Counted from the first letter of the stretch, positions 25,411 through 39,485 are shown. The stretch: 64,000 bases of DNA from Xylocopa sonorina (GCF_050948175.1 NW_027490122.1:310001-374000), one strand, 5' to 3'. Numbers and translations: made by a program. Notes: generated from the letters alone by a model not told the origin.

Positions 25411-27970
25411 CTTAAAACGAGATATTGCATCTCATATCTATGTTTCATGGTAAGATATAATATTCATTGCGAAGTGTTATGCATTCCTCGCTACGATTCA
25501 AATGAATGTAAATGCGACACTTCCTTGTAAGGAAATAGCGTTTGCAGATGTCTACCTATCGTAGCAGTAGTGTTCTAATGCTTCTTAGAACGCGATATCG
25601 CATCTCATTTCTATGTTTCATGGTAAGATATAATATGATTTGCGAAGTGTTATGTATTCCTCGTCTACACTTCAAATGAATGTAAATGCGACACTTCCTT
25701 GCAAGGAAATAGCGTTTGCAGATGTCTACGTATCGAAGCAGTAAAGTTCATATGCTTCTTAAAACGCGATATCGCATCTCATTTCTATGTTTCATGGTAA
25801 GATATAATATGATTTGCGAAGTACCATGTATTCCTCGTCTACACTTCAAATGAATGTAAATGCGACACTTCCTCGCTAGGAAATAGCGTTTGCAGATGTC
25901 TACGTATCGAAGCAATAGAGTTCTTATGATTCTTAAAACGCGATATCACATCTCATTTCTATGTTTCATGGCAAGGTATAATATGATTTGCGAAGTGATA
26001 TGTATTCCTCGTCTACATTTCAAATGAATGTAAATGTGACACTTCCTTGCAAGGAAATAGCGTTTGCAAATGTCTACCTATCGTAGCAGGAGTGTTCTAA
26101 TGCTTCTTAGAACGCGATATCGAATCTCATTTCTATGTTTCATGGTAAGATATAATATGATTTGCGAAGTGTTATGTATTCCTCGTCTACACTTCAAATG
26201 AATGTAAATGCGACACTTCCTTGCAAAGAAATAGCGTTTGCAGATGTCTACGTATCGAAGCAATAGAGTTCAAAAGCTTCTTAAAACGAGATATTGCATC
26301 TCATATCTATGTTTTATGATTAGATATAATATCCATTGCGAAGTGTTATGCATTCCTCGTCTACACTTCAAATGAATGTAAATGCGACACTTCCTTGCTA
26401 GGAAATAGCGTCTGCAGATGTCTAGGTATCGTAGCAATAGAGTTCTAATGCTTCTTAAAACGCGATATCGCATCTCATTTCTATGTTTCATGGTAAGATG
26501 TAATACGATTTGCGAAGTGTTATGTATTCCTCGTCTACACTTCAAATGAATGTAAATGCGACACTTCCTTGCTAGGAAATAGCGTCTGCAGATGTCTAGC
26601 TATCGTAGCAATAGAGATCTAGTGCTTCTTAAAACGCGATATCGCATCTCATTTCTATGTTTCATGGTAAGATATAATATGATTTGCGAAGTGTCATGTA
26701 TTCCTCGTCTACACTTCAAATGAATGTAAATGCGACACTTCCTTGCTAGGAAATAGCGTCTGCAGATGTCTAGCTATCGTAGCAATAGAGTTCTAGTGCT
26801 TCTTAAAAGCCGATATCGCATCTCACTTCTATGTTTCATGGTAAGATATAATATGATTTGCGAAGTGTCATGCATTCCTCGTCTACGATTCAAATGAATG
26901 TAAATGCGACACTTCCTTGCAAGGAAATAGCGTTTGCAGAATTCTACGTATCGTAGCAATAGAGTTCTTATGATTATTAAAACGCGATATTGCATCTCAT
27001 TTCTATGTTTCATGGTAAGGTATAATATGATTTGCGAAGTGTTATGTATTCCCCGTCTACACTTCAAATGAATGTAAATGCGGCACTTCCTTGCAAGGAA
27101 ATAGCGTTTGCAGATGTCTACGTATCGTAGCAATAGAGTTCTTATGATTCATAAAACGCGATATTGCTTCTCATTTCTATGTTTCACGGTAAGGTATAAT
27201 ATGATTTGCGAAGTGTTATGTATTCCTTGTCTACACTTCAAATGAATGTAAATGCGACACTTCCTTGCAAGGAAATAGCGTTTGCAGATGTCTATGTATC
27301 GTAGCAATAGATTTCTAATGCTTCTTAAAACGTGATATCGCATCTCATTTCTACGTTTCATGGTAAGATATAATATGATTTGCGAAGTGTCATGTATTTC
27401 TCGTCTACACTTCAAATGAATGTAAATGCGACACTTCCTTGCAAGGAAATAGCGTTTGCGGATGTCTACGTATCGTAGCAATAGAGTTCTTATGATTCTT
27501 AAAACGCGATATCGCATCTCATTTCTATGTTTCATAGTAGGATATAATATGATTTGCGAAGTGTTATGTATTCCTCGTCTACACTTCAAATGAATGTAAA
27601 TGCGACACTTCCTTGCAAGGAAATAGCGTTTGCAAATGTCTACCTATCGTAGCAATAGAGTTCTTATGATACTTAAAACGCGATATTGCATCTCATTTCT
27701 ATGTTTCATGGTAAGATATAATATGATTTGCGAAGTGTCATGTATTCCTCGTCTACACTTCAAATGAATGTGAATGCGACACCTCCTCGCTAGGAAATAG
27801 CGTTTGCAGATGTCTACGTATCGTAGCAATAGAGTTCTAATGCTTCTTAAAACGCGATATCGCATCTCATTTCTATGTTTCATGGTAAGATATAATATGA
27901 TTTGCGAAGTGTCATGTATTCCTCGTTTACACTTCAAATGGATGTAAATGCGACACTTCCTTGCTAGGAA
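24660..27970 (+). repeat. Segmental block, long form (partner 29,703-32,143)
   Basis: Positions 24,660 to about 26,397 align with 29,703 to about 31,440 at an offset of 5,043 bp. Positions about 27,267 to 27,970 align with 31,440 to 32,143 at an offset of 4,173 bp. Shared rare variants include AAGTACCATG near 25,820 and 30,863, ATCCATTGCG near 26,330 and 31,373, and GTCTATGTATCG near 27,290 and 31,463. The 870-bp difference is five monomers. Confidence 0.87.
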
Positions 27971-29537
27971 ATAGCGTCTGCAGAAGTCTAGGTATCGTAG
28001 CAATAGAGTTCTAATGCTTCTTAAAACGCGATATCGCATCTCATTTCTATGTTTCATGGTAAGATGTAATACGATTTGCGAAGTGTTATGTATTCCTCGT
28101 CTACACTTCAAATGAATGTAAATGTGACACTTCCTTGCAAGGAAATAGCGTTTGCAAATGTCTACCTATCGTAGCAGGAGTGTTCTAATGCTTCTTAGTA
28201 CGCGATATCGAATCTCATTTCTATGTTTCATGGTAAGATATAATATGATTTGCGAAGTGTTATGTATTCCTCGTCTACACTTCAAATGAATGTAAATGCG
28301 ACACTTCCTTGCAAGGAAATAGCGTTTGCAGATGTCTACGTATCGAAGCAATAGAGTTCTTATGCTTCTTAAAAAGCGATGTCGCATCTCATTTCTATGT
28401 TTCATGGTAAGATATAATATGATTTGCGAAGTGTTATGTATTCCTCGTCTACACTTCAAATGAATGAAAATGCGACACTTCCTTGCAAGGAAATAGCGTT
28501 TGCAGATGTCTACGTATCGAAGCAATAGAGTTCAAATGCTTCTTAAAACGAGATATTGCATCTCATATCTATGTTTCATGGTAAGATATAATATTCATTG
28601 CGAAGTGTTATGCATTCCTCGCTACGATTCAAATGAATGTAAATGCGACACTTCCTTGCAAGGAAATAGCGTTTGCAGATGTCTACCTATCGTAGCAGTA
28701 GTGTTCTAATGCTTCTTAGAACGCGATATCGCATCTCATTTCTATGTTTCATGGTAAGATATAATATGATTTGCGAAGTGTTATGTATTCCTCGTCTACA
28801 CATCAAATGAATGTAAATGCGACACTTCCTTGCAAGGAAATAGCGTTTGCAGATGTCTACGTATCGAAGCAATAGAGTTCAAATGCTTCTTAAAACAAGA
28901 TATTGCATCTCATATCTATGTTTCATGGTAAGATATAATATTCATTGCGAAGTGTTATGCATTCCTCGCTACGATTCAAATGAATGTAAATGCGACACTT
29001 CCTTGCAAGGAAATAGCGTTTGCAGATGTCTACCTATCGTAGCAGTAGTGTTCTAATGCTTCTTAAAACGCGATATCGCATCTCATTTCTATGTTTCATG
29101 GTAAGATGTAATACGATTTGCGAAGTGTTATGTATTCCTCGTCTACACTTCAAATGAATGTAAATGTGACACTTCCTTGCAAGGAAATAGCGTTTGCAAA
29201 TGTCTACCTATCGTAGCAGGAGTGTTCTAATGCTTCTTAGAACGCGATATCGAATCTCATTTCTATGTTTCATGGTAAGATATAATATGATTTGCGAAGT
29301 GTTATGTATTCCTCGTCTACACTTCAAATGAATGTAAATGCGACACTTCCTTGCAAGGAAATAGCGTTTGCAGATGTCTACGTATCGAAGCAATAGAGTT
29401 CAAATGCTTCTTAAAACGAGATATTGCATCTCATATCTATGTTTCATGATAAGATATAATATTCATTGCGAAGTGTTATGCATTCCTCGTCTACACTTCA
29501 AATGAATGTAAATGCGACACTTCCTTGCTAGGAAATA
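27942..29537 (+). repeat. Segmental copy with a three-monomer (522-bp) loss
   Basis: This is the partner of 21,160 to 23,277. It joins the two flanks near 28,887, inside the first of two neighbouring monomers with GATATTGC cores. It contains two 173-bp monomers (near 28,618 and 28,967), spaced 347 to 349 bp apart, whereas the long form has them 869 bp apart. Confidence 0.83.
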
Positions 29538-29702
29538 GCGTCTGCAGATGTCTAGGTATCGTAGCAGTAGAGTTCTAATGCTTCTTAAAACGCGATATCG
29601 CATGTCATTTCTATGTTTCATGGTAAGATGTAATACGATTTGCGAAGTGTTATGTATTCCTCGTCTACACTTCAAATGAATGTAAACGCGACACTTCCTT
29701 GC

Positions 29703-32143
29703 AAGGAAATAGCCTTTGCTGATGTCTACCTATCGTAGCAATAGAGTTCTAATGCTTCCTAAAACGCGATATCGCATTGCATTTCTATGTTTCATGGTAA
29801 GATATAATATGATTTGCGAAGTATCATGTATTCCTCGTCTACACTTCAAATGAATGTGAATGCGACACCTCCTCGCTAGGAAATAGCGTTTGCAGATGTC
29901 TACGTATCGTAGCAATAGAGTTCTAATGCTTCTTAAAACGCGATATCGCATCTCATTTCTATGTTTCATGGTAAGATATAATACGATTTGCGAAGTGTCA
30001 TGTATTCCTCGTCTACACTTCAAATGAATGTAAATGCGACACTTCCTTGCTAGGAAATAGCGTCTGCAGATGTCTAGGTATCGTAGCAATAGAGTCCTAA
30101 TGCTTCTTGAAACGCGATATCGCATCTCATTTCTATGTTTCATGGTAAGACATAATATGATTTGCGAAGTGTTATGTATTCCTAGTCTACACTTCAAGTG
30201 AATGTAAATGCGACACTTCCTTGTAAGGAAATAGCGTTTGCAGATGTCTACCTATCGTAGCAATAGAGTTCTAGTGCTTCTTAAAAGCCGATATCGCATC
30301 TCATTTCTATGTTTCATGGTAAGATATAATATGATTTGCGAAGTGTCATGTATTCCTCGTCTACACTTCAAATGAATGAAAATGCGACACTTCCTTGCAA
30401 GGAAATAGCGTTTGCAGATGTCTACGTATCGAAGCAATAGAGTTCAAATGCTTCTTAAAACGAGATATTGCATCTCATATCTATGTTTCATGGTAAGATA
30501 TAATATTCATTGCGAAGTGTTATGCATTCCTCGCTACGATTCAAATGAATGTAAATGCGACACTTCCTTGTAAGGAAATAGCGTTTGCAGATGTCTACCT
30601 ATCGTAGCAGTAGTGTTCTAATGCTTCTTAGAACGCGATATCGCATCTCATTTCTATGTTTCATGGTAAGATATAATATGATTTGCGAAGTGTTATGTAT
30701 TCCTCGTCTACACTTCAAATGAATGTAAATGCGACACTTCCTTGCAAGGAAATAGCGTTTGCAGATGTCTACGCATCGAAGCAGTAAAGTTCATATGCTT
30801 CTTAAAACGCGATATCGCATCTCATTTCTATGTTTCATGGTAAGATATAATATGATTTGCGAAGTACCATGTATTCCTCGTCTACACTTCAAATGAATGT
30901 AAATGCGACACTTCCTCGCTAGGAAATAGCGTTTGCAGATGTCTACGTATCGAAGCAATAGAGTTCTTATGATTCTTAAAACGCGATATCACATCTCATT
31001 TCTATGTTTCATGGCAGGGTATAATATGATTTGCGAAGTGATATGTATTCCTCGTCTACATTTCAAATGAATGTAAATGTGACACTTCCTTGCAAGGAAA
31101 TAGCGTTTGCAAATGTCTACCTATCGTAGCAGGAGTGTTCTAATGCTTCTTAGAACGCGATATCGAATCTCATTTCTATGTTTCATGGTAAGATATAATA
31201 TGATTTGCGAAGTGTTATGTATTCCTCGTCTACACTTCAAATGAATGTAAATGCGACACTTCCTTGCAAAGAAATAGCGTTTGCAGATGTCTACGTATCG
31301 AAGCAATAGAGTTCAAAAGCTTCTTAAAACGAGATATTGCATCTCATATCTATGTTTCATGATTAGATATAATATCCATTGCGAAGTGTTATGCATTCCT
31401 CGTCTACACTTCAAATGAATGTAAATGCGACACTTCCTTGCAAGGAAATAGCGTTTGCAGATGTCTATGTATCGTAGCAATAGATTTCTAATGCTTCTTA
31501 AAACGTGATATCGCATCTCATTTCTACGTTTCATGGTAAGATATAATATGATTTGCGAAGTGTCATGTATTTCTCGTCTACACTTCAAATGAATGTAAAT
31601 GCGACACTTCCTTGCAAGGAAATAGCGTTTGCGGATGTCTACGTATCGTAGCAATAGAGTTCTTATGATTCTTAAAACGCGATATCGCATCTCATTTCTA
31701 TGTTTCATAGTAGGATATAATATGATTTGCGAAGTGTTATGTATTCCTCGTCTACACTTCAAATGAATGTAAATGCGACACTTACTTGCAAGGAAATAGC
31801 GTTTGCAAATGTCTACCTATCGTAGCAATAGAGTTCTTATGATACTTAAAACGCGATATTGCATCTCATTTCTATGTTTCATGGTAAGATATAATATGAT
31901 TTGCGAAGTGTCATGTATTCCTCGTCTACACTTCAAATGAATGTGAATGCGACACCTCCTCGCTAGGAAATAGCGTTTGCAGATGTCTACGTATCGTAGC
32001 AATAGAGTTCTAATGCTTCTTAAAACGCGATATCGCATCTCATTTCTATGTTTCATGGTAAGATATAATATGATTTGCGAAGTGTCATGTATTCCTCGTT
32101 TACACTTCAAATGGATGTAAATGCGACACTTCCTTGCTAGGAA
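29703..32143 (+). repeat. Segmental copy with a five-monomer (870-bp) loss
   Basis: This copy equals 24,660 to 27,970 without about 26,397 to 27,267. The join at about 31,440 lies inside a normal-looking monomer, so the event was in register. The right end diverges at GGAATTAGCG (about 32,143) against GGAAATAGCG in the partner. Confidence 0.87.
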
Positions 32144-33919
32144 TTAGCGTCTGCAGATGTCTAGGTATCGTAGCAATAGAGTTCTAATGCTTCTTGAAAC
32201 GCGATATCGCATCTCATTTCTATGTTTCATGGTAAGACATAATATGATTTGCGAAGTGTTATGTATGCCTAGTCTACACTTCAAATGAATGTATATGCGA
32301 CACTTCCTTGTAAGGAAATAGCGTTTGCAGATGTCTACCTATCGTAGCAATAGAGTTCTAGTGCTTCTTAAAAGCCGATATCGCATCTCATTTCTATGTT
32401 TCATGGTAAGATATAATATGATTTGCGAAGTGTCATGTATTCCTCGTCTACACTTCAGATGAATGTAAATGCGACACTTCCTTGCTAGGAAATAGCGTCT
32501 GCAGATATCTAAGTATCGTAGCAATAGAGTTCTTATGCTTCTTAAAACGCGATGTCGCATCTCATTTCTATGTTTCATGGTAAGATATAATATGATTTGC
32601 GAAGTGTTATGTATTCCTCGTCTACACTTCAAATGAATGAAAATGCGACACTTCCTTGCAAGGAAATAGCGTTTGCAGATGTCTACGTATCGAATCAATA
32701 GAGTTCAAATGCTTCTTAAAACGAGATATTGCATCTCATATCTATGTTTCATGGTAAGATACAATATTCATTGCGAAGTGTTATGCATTCCTCGCTACGA
32801 TTCAAATGAATGTAAATGCGACACTTCCTTGCAAGGAAATAGCGTTTGCAGATGTCTACCTATCGTAGCAGTAGTGTTCTAATGCTTCTTAGAACGCGAT
32901 ATCGCATCTCATTTCTATGTTTCTTGGTAAGATATAATATGATTTGCGAAGTGTTATGTATTCCTCGTCTACACTTCAAATGAATGTAAATGCGACACTT
33001 CCTTGCAAGGAAATAGCGTTTGCAGATGTCTACGTATCGAAGCAGTAAAGTTCAAATGCTTCTTAAAACGCGATATCGCATCTCATTTCTATGTTTCATG
33101 GTAAGATATAATATGATTTGCGAAGTATCATGTATTCCTCGTCTACACTTCAAATGAATGTAAATGCGACACTTCCTCGCTAGGAAATAGCGTTTGCATA
33201 TGTCTACGTATCGAAGCAATAGAGTTCTTATGATTCTTAAAACGCGATATCGCATCTCATTTCTATGTTTCATGGTAAGGTATAATATGATTTGCGAAGT
33301 GATATGTATTCCTCGTCTACATTTCAAATGAATGTAAATGTGACACTTTCTTGCAAGGAAATAGCGTTTGCAAATGTCCACCTATCGTAGCAGGAGTGTT
33401 CTAATTCTTCTTAGAACGCGATATCGAAACTCATTTCTATGTTTCATGGTAAGATATAATATGATTTGCGAAGTGTTATGTATTCCTCGTCTACACTTCA
33501 AATGAATGTAAATGCGACACTTCCTTGCAAGGAAATAGCGTTTGCAGATGTCTACGTATCGAAGCAATAGAGTTCAAATGCTTCTTAAAACGAGATATTG
33601 CATCTCATATCTATGTTTCATGATAAGATATAATATTCATTGCGAAGTGTTATGCATTCCTCGTCTACACTTCAAATGAATGTAAATGCGACACTTCCTT
33701 CCTAGGAAATAGCGTCTGCAGATGTCTAGGTATCGTAGAAATAGAGTTCTAACGCTTCTTAAAACGCGATATCGCATCTCATTTCTATGTTTCATGGTAA
33801 GATGTAATACGATTTGCGAAGTGTTATGTATTCCTCGTCTACACTTCAAATGAATGTAAATGTGACACTTCCTTGCAAGGAAATAGCGTTTGCAAATGTC
33901 TACCCATCGTAGCAGGAGT

Positions 33920-34352
33920 GTTCTAATGCTTCCTAAAACGCGATATCGCATTGCATTTCTATGTTTCATGGTAAGATATAATATGATTTGCGAAGTATCA
34001 TGTATTCCTCGTCAACACTTCAAGTGAATGTGAATGCGACACCTCCTCGCTAGGAAATAGCGTTTGCAGATGTCTACGTATCGTAGCAATAGAGTTCTAA
34101 TGCTTCTTATAACGCGATATCGCATCTCATTTCTATGTTTCATGGTAAGATATAATACGATTTGCGAAGTGTCATGTATTCCTCGTCTACACTTCAAATG
34201 AATGTAAATGCGACACTTCCTTGCTAGGAAATAGCGTCTGCAGATGTCTAGGTATCGTAGCAATAGAGTTCTAATGCTTCTTGAAACGCGATATCGCATC
34301 TCATTTCTATGTTTCATGGTAAGATATAATATGATTTGCGAAGTGTTATGTA
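33920..34352 (+). repeat. Duplicate of the array-edge segment (partner 36,007-36,439)
   Basis: This segment of about 2.5 monomers recurs at 36,007 to 36,439 at an offset of 2,087 bp (12 monomers minus 1 bp). The rare CGTCAACACTTCAAGTG variant starts at 34,009 and 36,096. The second copy stops exactly where subfamily A ends; here the sequence continues as subfamily A. Confidence 0.85.
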
Positions 34353-36006
34353 TTCCTCGTCTACACTTCAAATGAATGTAAATGCGACACTTCCTTGCAA
34401 GGAAATAGCGTTTGCAGATGTCTACGTATCGAAGCAATAGAGTTCAAATGCTTCTTAAAACGAGATATTGCATCTCATAACTATGTTTCATGGTAAGATA
34501 TAATATTCATTGCGAAGTGTTATGCATTCCTCGCTACGATTCAAATGAATGTAAATGCGACACTTCCTTGCAAGGAAATAGCGTTTGCAGATGTCTACCT
34601 ATCGTAGCAGTAGTGTTCTAATGCTTCTTAGAACGCGATATCGCATCTCATTTCTATGTTTCATGGTAAGATATAATATGATTTGCGAAGTGTTATGTAT
34701 TCCTCGTCTACACTTCAAATGAATGTAAATGCGACACTTCCTTGTAAGGAAATAGCGTTTGCAGATGTCTACCTATCGTAGCAATAGAGTTCTAGTGCTT
34801 CTTAAAAGCCGATATCGCATCTCATTTCTATGTTTCATGGTAAGATATAATATGATTTGCGAAGTGTCATGTATTCCTCGTCTACACTTCAGATGAATAT
34901 AAATGCGACACTTCCTTGCTAGGAAATAGCGTCTGCAGATATCTAAGTATCGTAGCAATAGAGTTCTTATGCTTCTTAAAACGCGATGTCGCATCTCATT
35001 TCTATGTTTCATGGTAAGATATAATATGATTTGCGAAGTGTTATGTATTCCTCGTCTACACTTCAAATGAATGAAAATGCGACACTTCCTTGCAAGGAAA
35101 TAGCGTTTGCAGATGTCTGCGTATCGTAGCAATAGAGTTCTTATGATTCATAAAACGCGATATTGCTTCTCATTTCTATGTTTCACGGTAAGGTATAATA
35201 TGATTTGCGAAGTGTTACGTATTCTTCGTCTACACTTCAGATGAATGTAAATGCGACACTTCCTTGCAAGGAAATAGCGTTTGCAGATGTCTACCTATCG
35301 TAGCAGTAGTGTTCTAATGCTTCTTATAACGCGATATCGCATCTCATTTCTATGTTTCATGGTAAGATGTAATACGATTTGCGAAGTGTTATGTATTCCT
35401 TGTCTACACTTCAAATGAATGTAAATGTGACACTTCCTTGCAAGGAAATAGCGTTTGCAAATGTCTACCCATCGTAGCAGGAGTGTTCTAATGCTTCTTA
35501 GAACGCGATATCGAATCTCATTTCTATGTTTCATGGTAAGATATAATATGATTTGCGAAGTGTTATGTATTCCTCGTCTACACTTCAAATGAATGTAAAT
35601 GCGACACTTCCTTGCAAGGAAATAGCGTTTGCAGATGTCTACGTATCGAAGCAATAGAGTTCAAATGCTTCTTAAAACGAGATATTGCATCTCATATCTA
35701 TGTTTCATGATAAGATATAATATTCATTGCGAAGTGTTATGCATTCCTCGTCTACACTTCAAATGAATGTAAATGCGACACTTCCTTGCTAGGAAATAGC
35801 GTCTGCAGATGTCTAGGTATCGTAGCAATAGAGTTCTAATGCTTCTTAAAACGCGATATCGCATCTCATTTCTATGTTTCATGGTAAGATGTAATACGAT
35901 TTGCGAAGTGTTATGTATTCCTCGTCTACACTTCAAATGAATGTAAATGCGACACTTCCTTGCAAGGAAAGAGCCTTTGCTGATGTCTACCTATCGTAGC
36001 AATAGA

Positions 36007-36439
36007 GTTCTAATGCTTCCTAAAACGCGATATCGCATTGCATTTCTATGTTTCATGGTAAGATATAATATGATTTGCGAAGTATCATGTATTCCTCGTC
36101 AACACTTCAAGTGAATGTGAATGCGACACCTCCTCGCTAGGAAATAGCGTTTGCAGATGTCTACGTATCGTAGCAATAGAGTTCTAATGCTTCTTATAAC
36201 GCGATATCGCATCTCATTTCTATGTTTCATGGTAAGATATAATACGATTTGCGAAGTGTCATGTATTCCTCGTCTACACTTCAAATGAATGTAAATGCGA
36301 CACTTCCTTGCTAGGAAATAGCGTCTGCAGATGTCTAGGTATCGTAGCAATAGAGTTCTAATGCTTCTTGAAACGCGATATCGCATCTCATTTCTATGTT
36401 TCATGGTAAGATATAATATGATTTGCGAAGTGTTATGTA
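36007..36439 (+). repeat. Terminal subfamily A segment next to the A/B junction
   Basis: This is a copy of 33,920 to 34,352. After ATTTGCGAAGTGTTATGTAT the partner reads TCCTCGTCTACAC, while this copy reads ACCTCGTATTCAC, the right-hand subfamily. The change falls mid-monomer and keeps the 174-bp register, consistent with a crossover between A and B monomers. Confidence 0.85.
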
Positions 36440-38753
36440 TACCTCGTATTCACTTCAAAAGAATGTAAATGCGACACATCCATGCTAGGAAACAGGGTTT
36501 GCAAATGTCTACGTATCGTAGCAATAGAGTTCTAATGCTTCTTAAAACGCGATAACGCATCTCACTTCTATGTTTTATGATAAGATATAATATTCATTGC
36601 GAAGTGTCACGTATACCTCGTATTCACTTCAAGTGAATGTAAATGCGACACTTCCATGCTAGAAAATAGCGTTTGCAGATGTCTACGTATCGTAGCAATA
36701 GTGTTCTAATGCTTTCTGAAACGCGATATCGCATCTCACTTCTATGTTTCATGATAAGATATAATATCCATTGCGAAGTACAATGTATACCTCGTATTCA
36801 CTTCAATGGAATGTAAATGCGACATTTCCTTGCTAGGAAATAGAGTTTGCAGATGTCTACGTATACTAGCAATAGAGTTCTAATGCTTCTCAAAACGCGA
36901 TATAGCACCTCATTCCTATGTTTCATGATAGGATATAATATTCATTGTGGAGTGTTATAAATACCTCGTATTCACTTCAAAAGAATGTTAATGCGACACT
37001 TGCATGGTAGGAAATTGCGTTTGCAGATGTCTACGTATCGTAGCAATAGAGTTCTTATGCTACTTAAAGCGAGATGTCGCATTTCATTCCTATGTTTCGT
37101 GATAAGATATAATATTCATTGCGAAGTGTCATGTATATCTCGTATTCACTTCAAAAGAATGTAAATGCGACTCTTCCATGCTAGGCAATAGCGTTTGCAG
37201 ATGTCTACGTATCGCAGCAATAGAGTTCTAATGCTTCCTAAAACGCGATATGGCATCTCTCTTCTATGTTTCATGATAAGGTACAATATTCATTGCGAAG
37301 TGTCATGTATAACTCGTATTCACTTCAAATGAATGTAAATGCGACAGTTCCATGCTAGGAAATAGCGTTTGCAGATGTCTACGTATCGTAGCAATAGAGT
37401 TCTAATGCTTCTTAAAACGCGATATCGCATCTCACTGCTATGTTTCATGATAAGATATAATATTCATTATGGAGTGTTATGTATACCTCGTATTCACTTC
37501 AAAAGAATGTAAATGCGACACTTCCATGCTAGGAAATAGCGTTTGCAGATGTCTACGTATCGTAGCAATAGAGTTCTAATGCTTCTTAAAACGAGATGCC
37601 GCATTTCATTTCTATGTTTCGTAATAAGATATAATATTCATTGTGGAATGTTACGTATACCTCGTATTCACTTCAAAGGATGTAAATGCGACACTTCCAT
37701 GCTAGGAAATAACATTTGCAGATGTCTACGCATCGTAGCAATAGAGTTCTAATGCTTCTTAAATCGCGATATCGCATCCCACTTCTATGTTTGGTGATAA
37801 GATATAATATTCATTTTGGAGTGTTATGTATACCTCGTATTCACTTCAAAAGAATGGAAATGCGACACTTCCATGCTAGGATATAGCGTTTTCAAATGTC
37901 TACGTATCGTAGCAATAGAGTTTTAATGCTACTTAAATCGCGATATCGCATCTCATTTGTATGTTTCGTGATAAGATATAACATTCATTGCGAAGTGTCA
38001 TGTATACCTCGAATTCTCTCCAAATGAATGTAAATGCAACACTTCCTTGCTAGGAAATAGCTTATTCAGATCTCTACGTATCGTAGCAATGGAGTTCTAA
38101 TGCTTCTTAAAACTCGATATCGCATCTCTCTTCTATGTTTGGTGATAAGATATAGTATTCATTTTGGAGTGTTATGTATACCTCGTATTAACTTCAAGAA
38201 AATGTAAATGCGACACTTCCATGCTAGGATATAGCGTTTGCAGATGTCTACGTATCGCAGCAATAGAGTTCTAATGCTACATAAAACGAGATGTCGCATT
38301 TCATTTCTATGTTGCGTGATAAGATATAATATTCATTGCGAAGTGTCATGCATACGTCGTATTCACTTCAAAAGAATGTAAATGCGACACTTCCATGCTA
38401 GGAAATAGCGTTTGCAGATGTCTACGTATCACAGCAATAGAGTACTAATGCTTCTTAAAGAGAGATGTCGTATTTCATTTCTATGTTTCGTAATAAGATA
38501 TAATATTCATTGTGTAATGTTATGCATACCTCGTATTCACTTCATTGGAACGTAAGTGCGACACTTCCATGCGAGGAAATAGCGTTTGCAGATGTCTACG
38601 TATCGTAGCAATAGAATTCTAATGCTTCTTAAAATGCAATATCGCTTCTCACTGCTATTTTCCATGATAAACTATAATATTCATTATGGAGTGTTATGTA
38701 TACCTCGTACTCACTTCAAAAGAATGTAAATGCGACCCTTCCATGCTAGGAAA
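36440..38753 (+). repeat. Subfamily B: diverged satellite monomers without clear HOR
   Basis: About 13 monomers continue the same 174-bp period, but they differ from each other and from the left block at many positions. Diagnostic changes are TGTATACCTCGTATTCACTTC in place of the TCGTCTACACTTC form, GTGATAAG or ATGATAAG in place of ATGGTAAG, and CCATGCTAGG in place of CCTTGCAAGG. Several copies carry the unusual forms ATTTTGGAGTGTTATG or ATTATGGAGTGTTATG where others have ATTGCGAAGTG. I found no long near-identical duplication inside this stretch. Diverged monomers flanking a homogenised core are typical of array margins. Confidence 0.85.
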
Positions 38754-39485
38754 TAGCGTTTGTAGATGTCTACGAATCGTAGCAATGGAGTTCTAATGCT
38801 TCTTAGAACGCGATATCGCATCTCACTTCTATGTTTCATGATAAGATATAATATTCATTGCGACGTGTCATGTATACCTCGTATTCACTTCAGAAGAATG
38901 AAAGTGCGGCACTTCCATGCTAGGAAATAGCGTTTGCAGATGTCTACGTATCGTAGCAATAGAGTTCTAATGCTTCTTAAAACGAGATGCCGCATTTCAT
39001 TTCTATGTTTCGTGATACGATAAAATATTCATTGCGAAGTGTCATGTATATCTCGTATTCACTTCAAAAGAATGTAAATGCGACACTTCCATGCTAGGCA
39101 ATAGCGTTTGCAGATGTCTACGTATCGCAGCAATAGAGTTCTAATGCTTCCTAAAACGCGATATCGCATCCCTCTTCTATGTTTGGTGATAAGATATAAT
39201 ATTCATTTTGGAGTGTTATGTATACCTCGTATTCACTTCAAAAGAATGTAAATGCGACCCATCCATGCTGGAAATAGCCTTTGCAGATGTCTACGTATCG
39301 TAGCAATAGAGATCTAATGCTTCTTAAAACGCGATATCGCATCTCTCTTCTATGTTTCATGATAAGATATAATATTCATTGCGAAGTGTCACGTATATCT
39401 CCTCCTCTCTCCAAACGAATGTAAATGCGACACTTCCTTGCTAGGAAATAGCGTATTCAGATGTCTACGTATCGTAGCAAAAGGG

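Larger units (their letters stand above)
1..36439 (+). repeat. Subfamily A: homogenised satellite block with nested HORs
   Basis: This block of about 209 monomers is marked by ATGATTTGCGAAGTG or ATTCATTGCGAAGTG, by TGTATTCCTCGTCTACACTTC, by CATGGTAAGATATAAT, and most often by TTCCTTGCAAGGAA or TTCCTTGCTAGGAA at the monomer end. Long stretches recur almost unchanged at several offsets, so recent homogenisation is evident. Offsets between related segments are whole multiples of 174 bp less the few bases lost in 173-bp monomers. No gene-like or unique sequence interrupts it. The right edge falls inside a monomer at about 36,439, where the sequence changes to the diverged type. Confidence 0.93.

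Noticed and set aside
36440..38753. Transposon insertion or foreign DNA at the subfamily junction
   Set aside because: The 174-bp register and landmarks continue through the junction. The change is in monomer subtype only, with no target-site duplication or terminal repeats.
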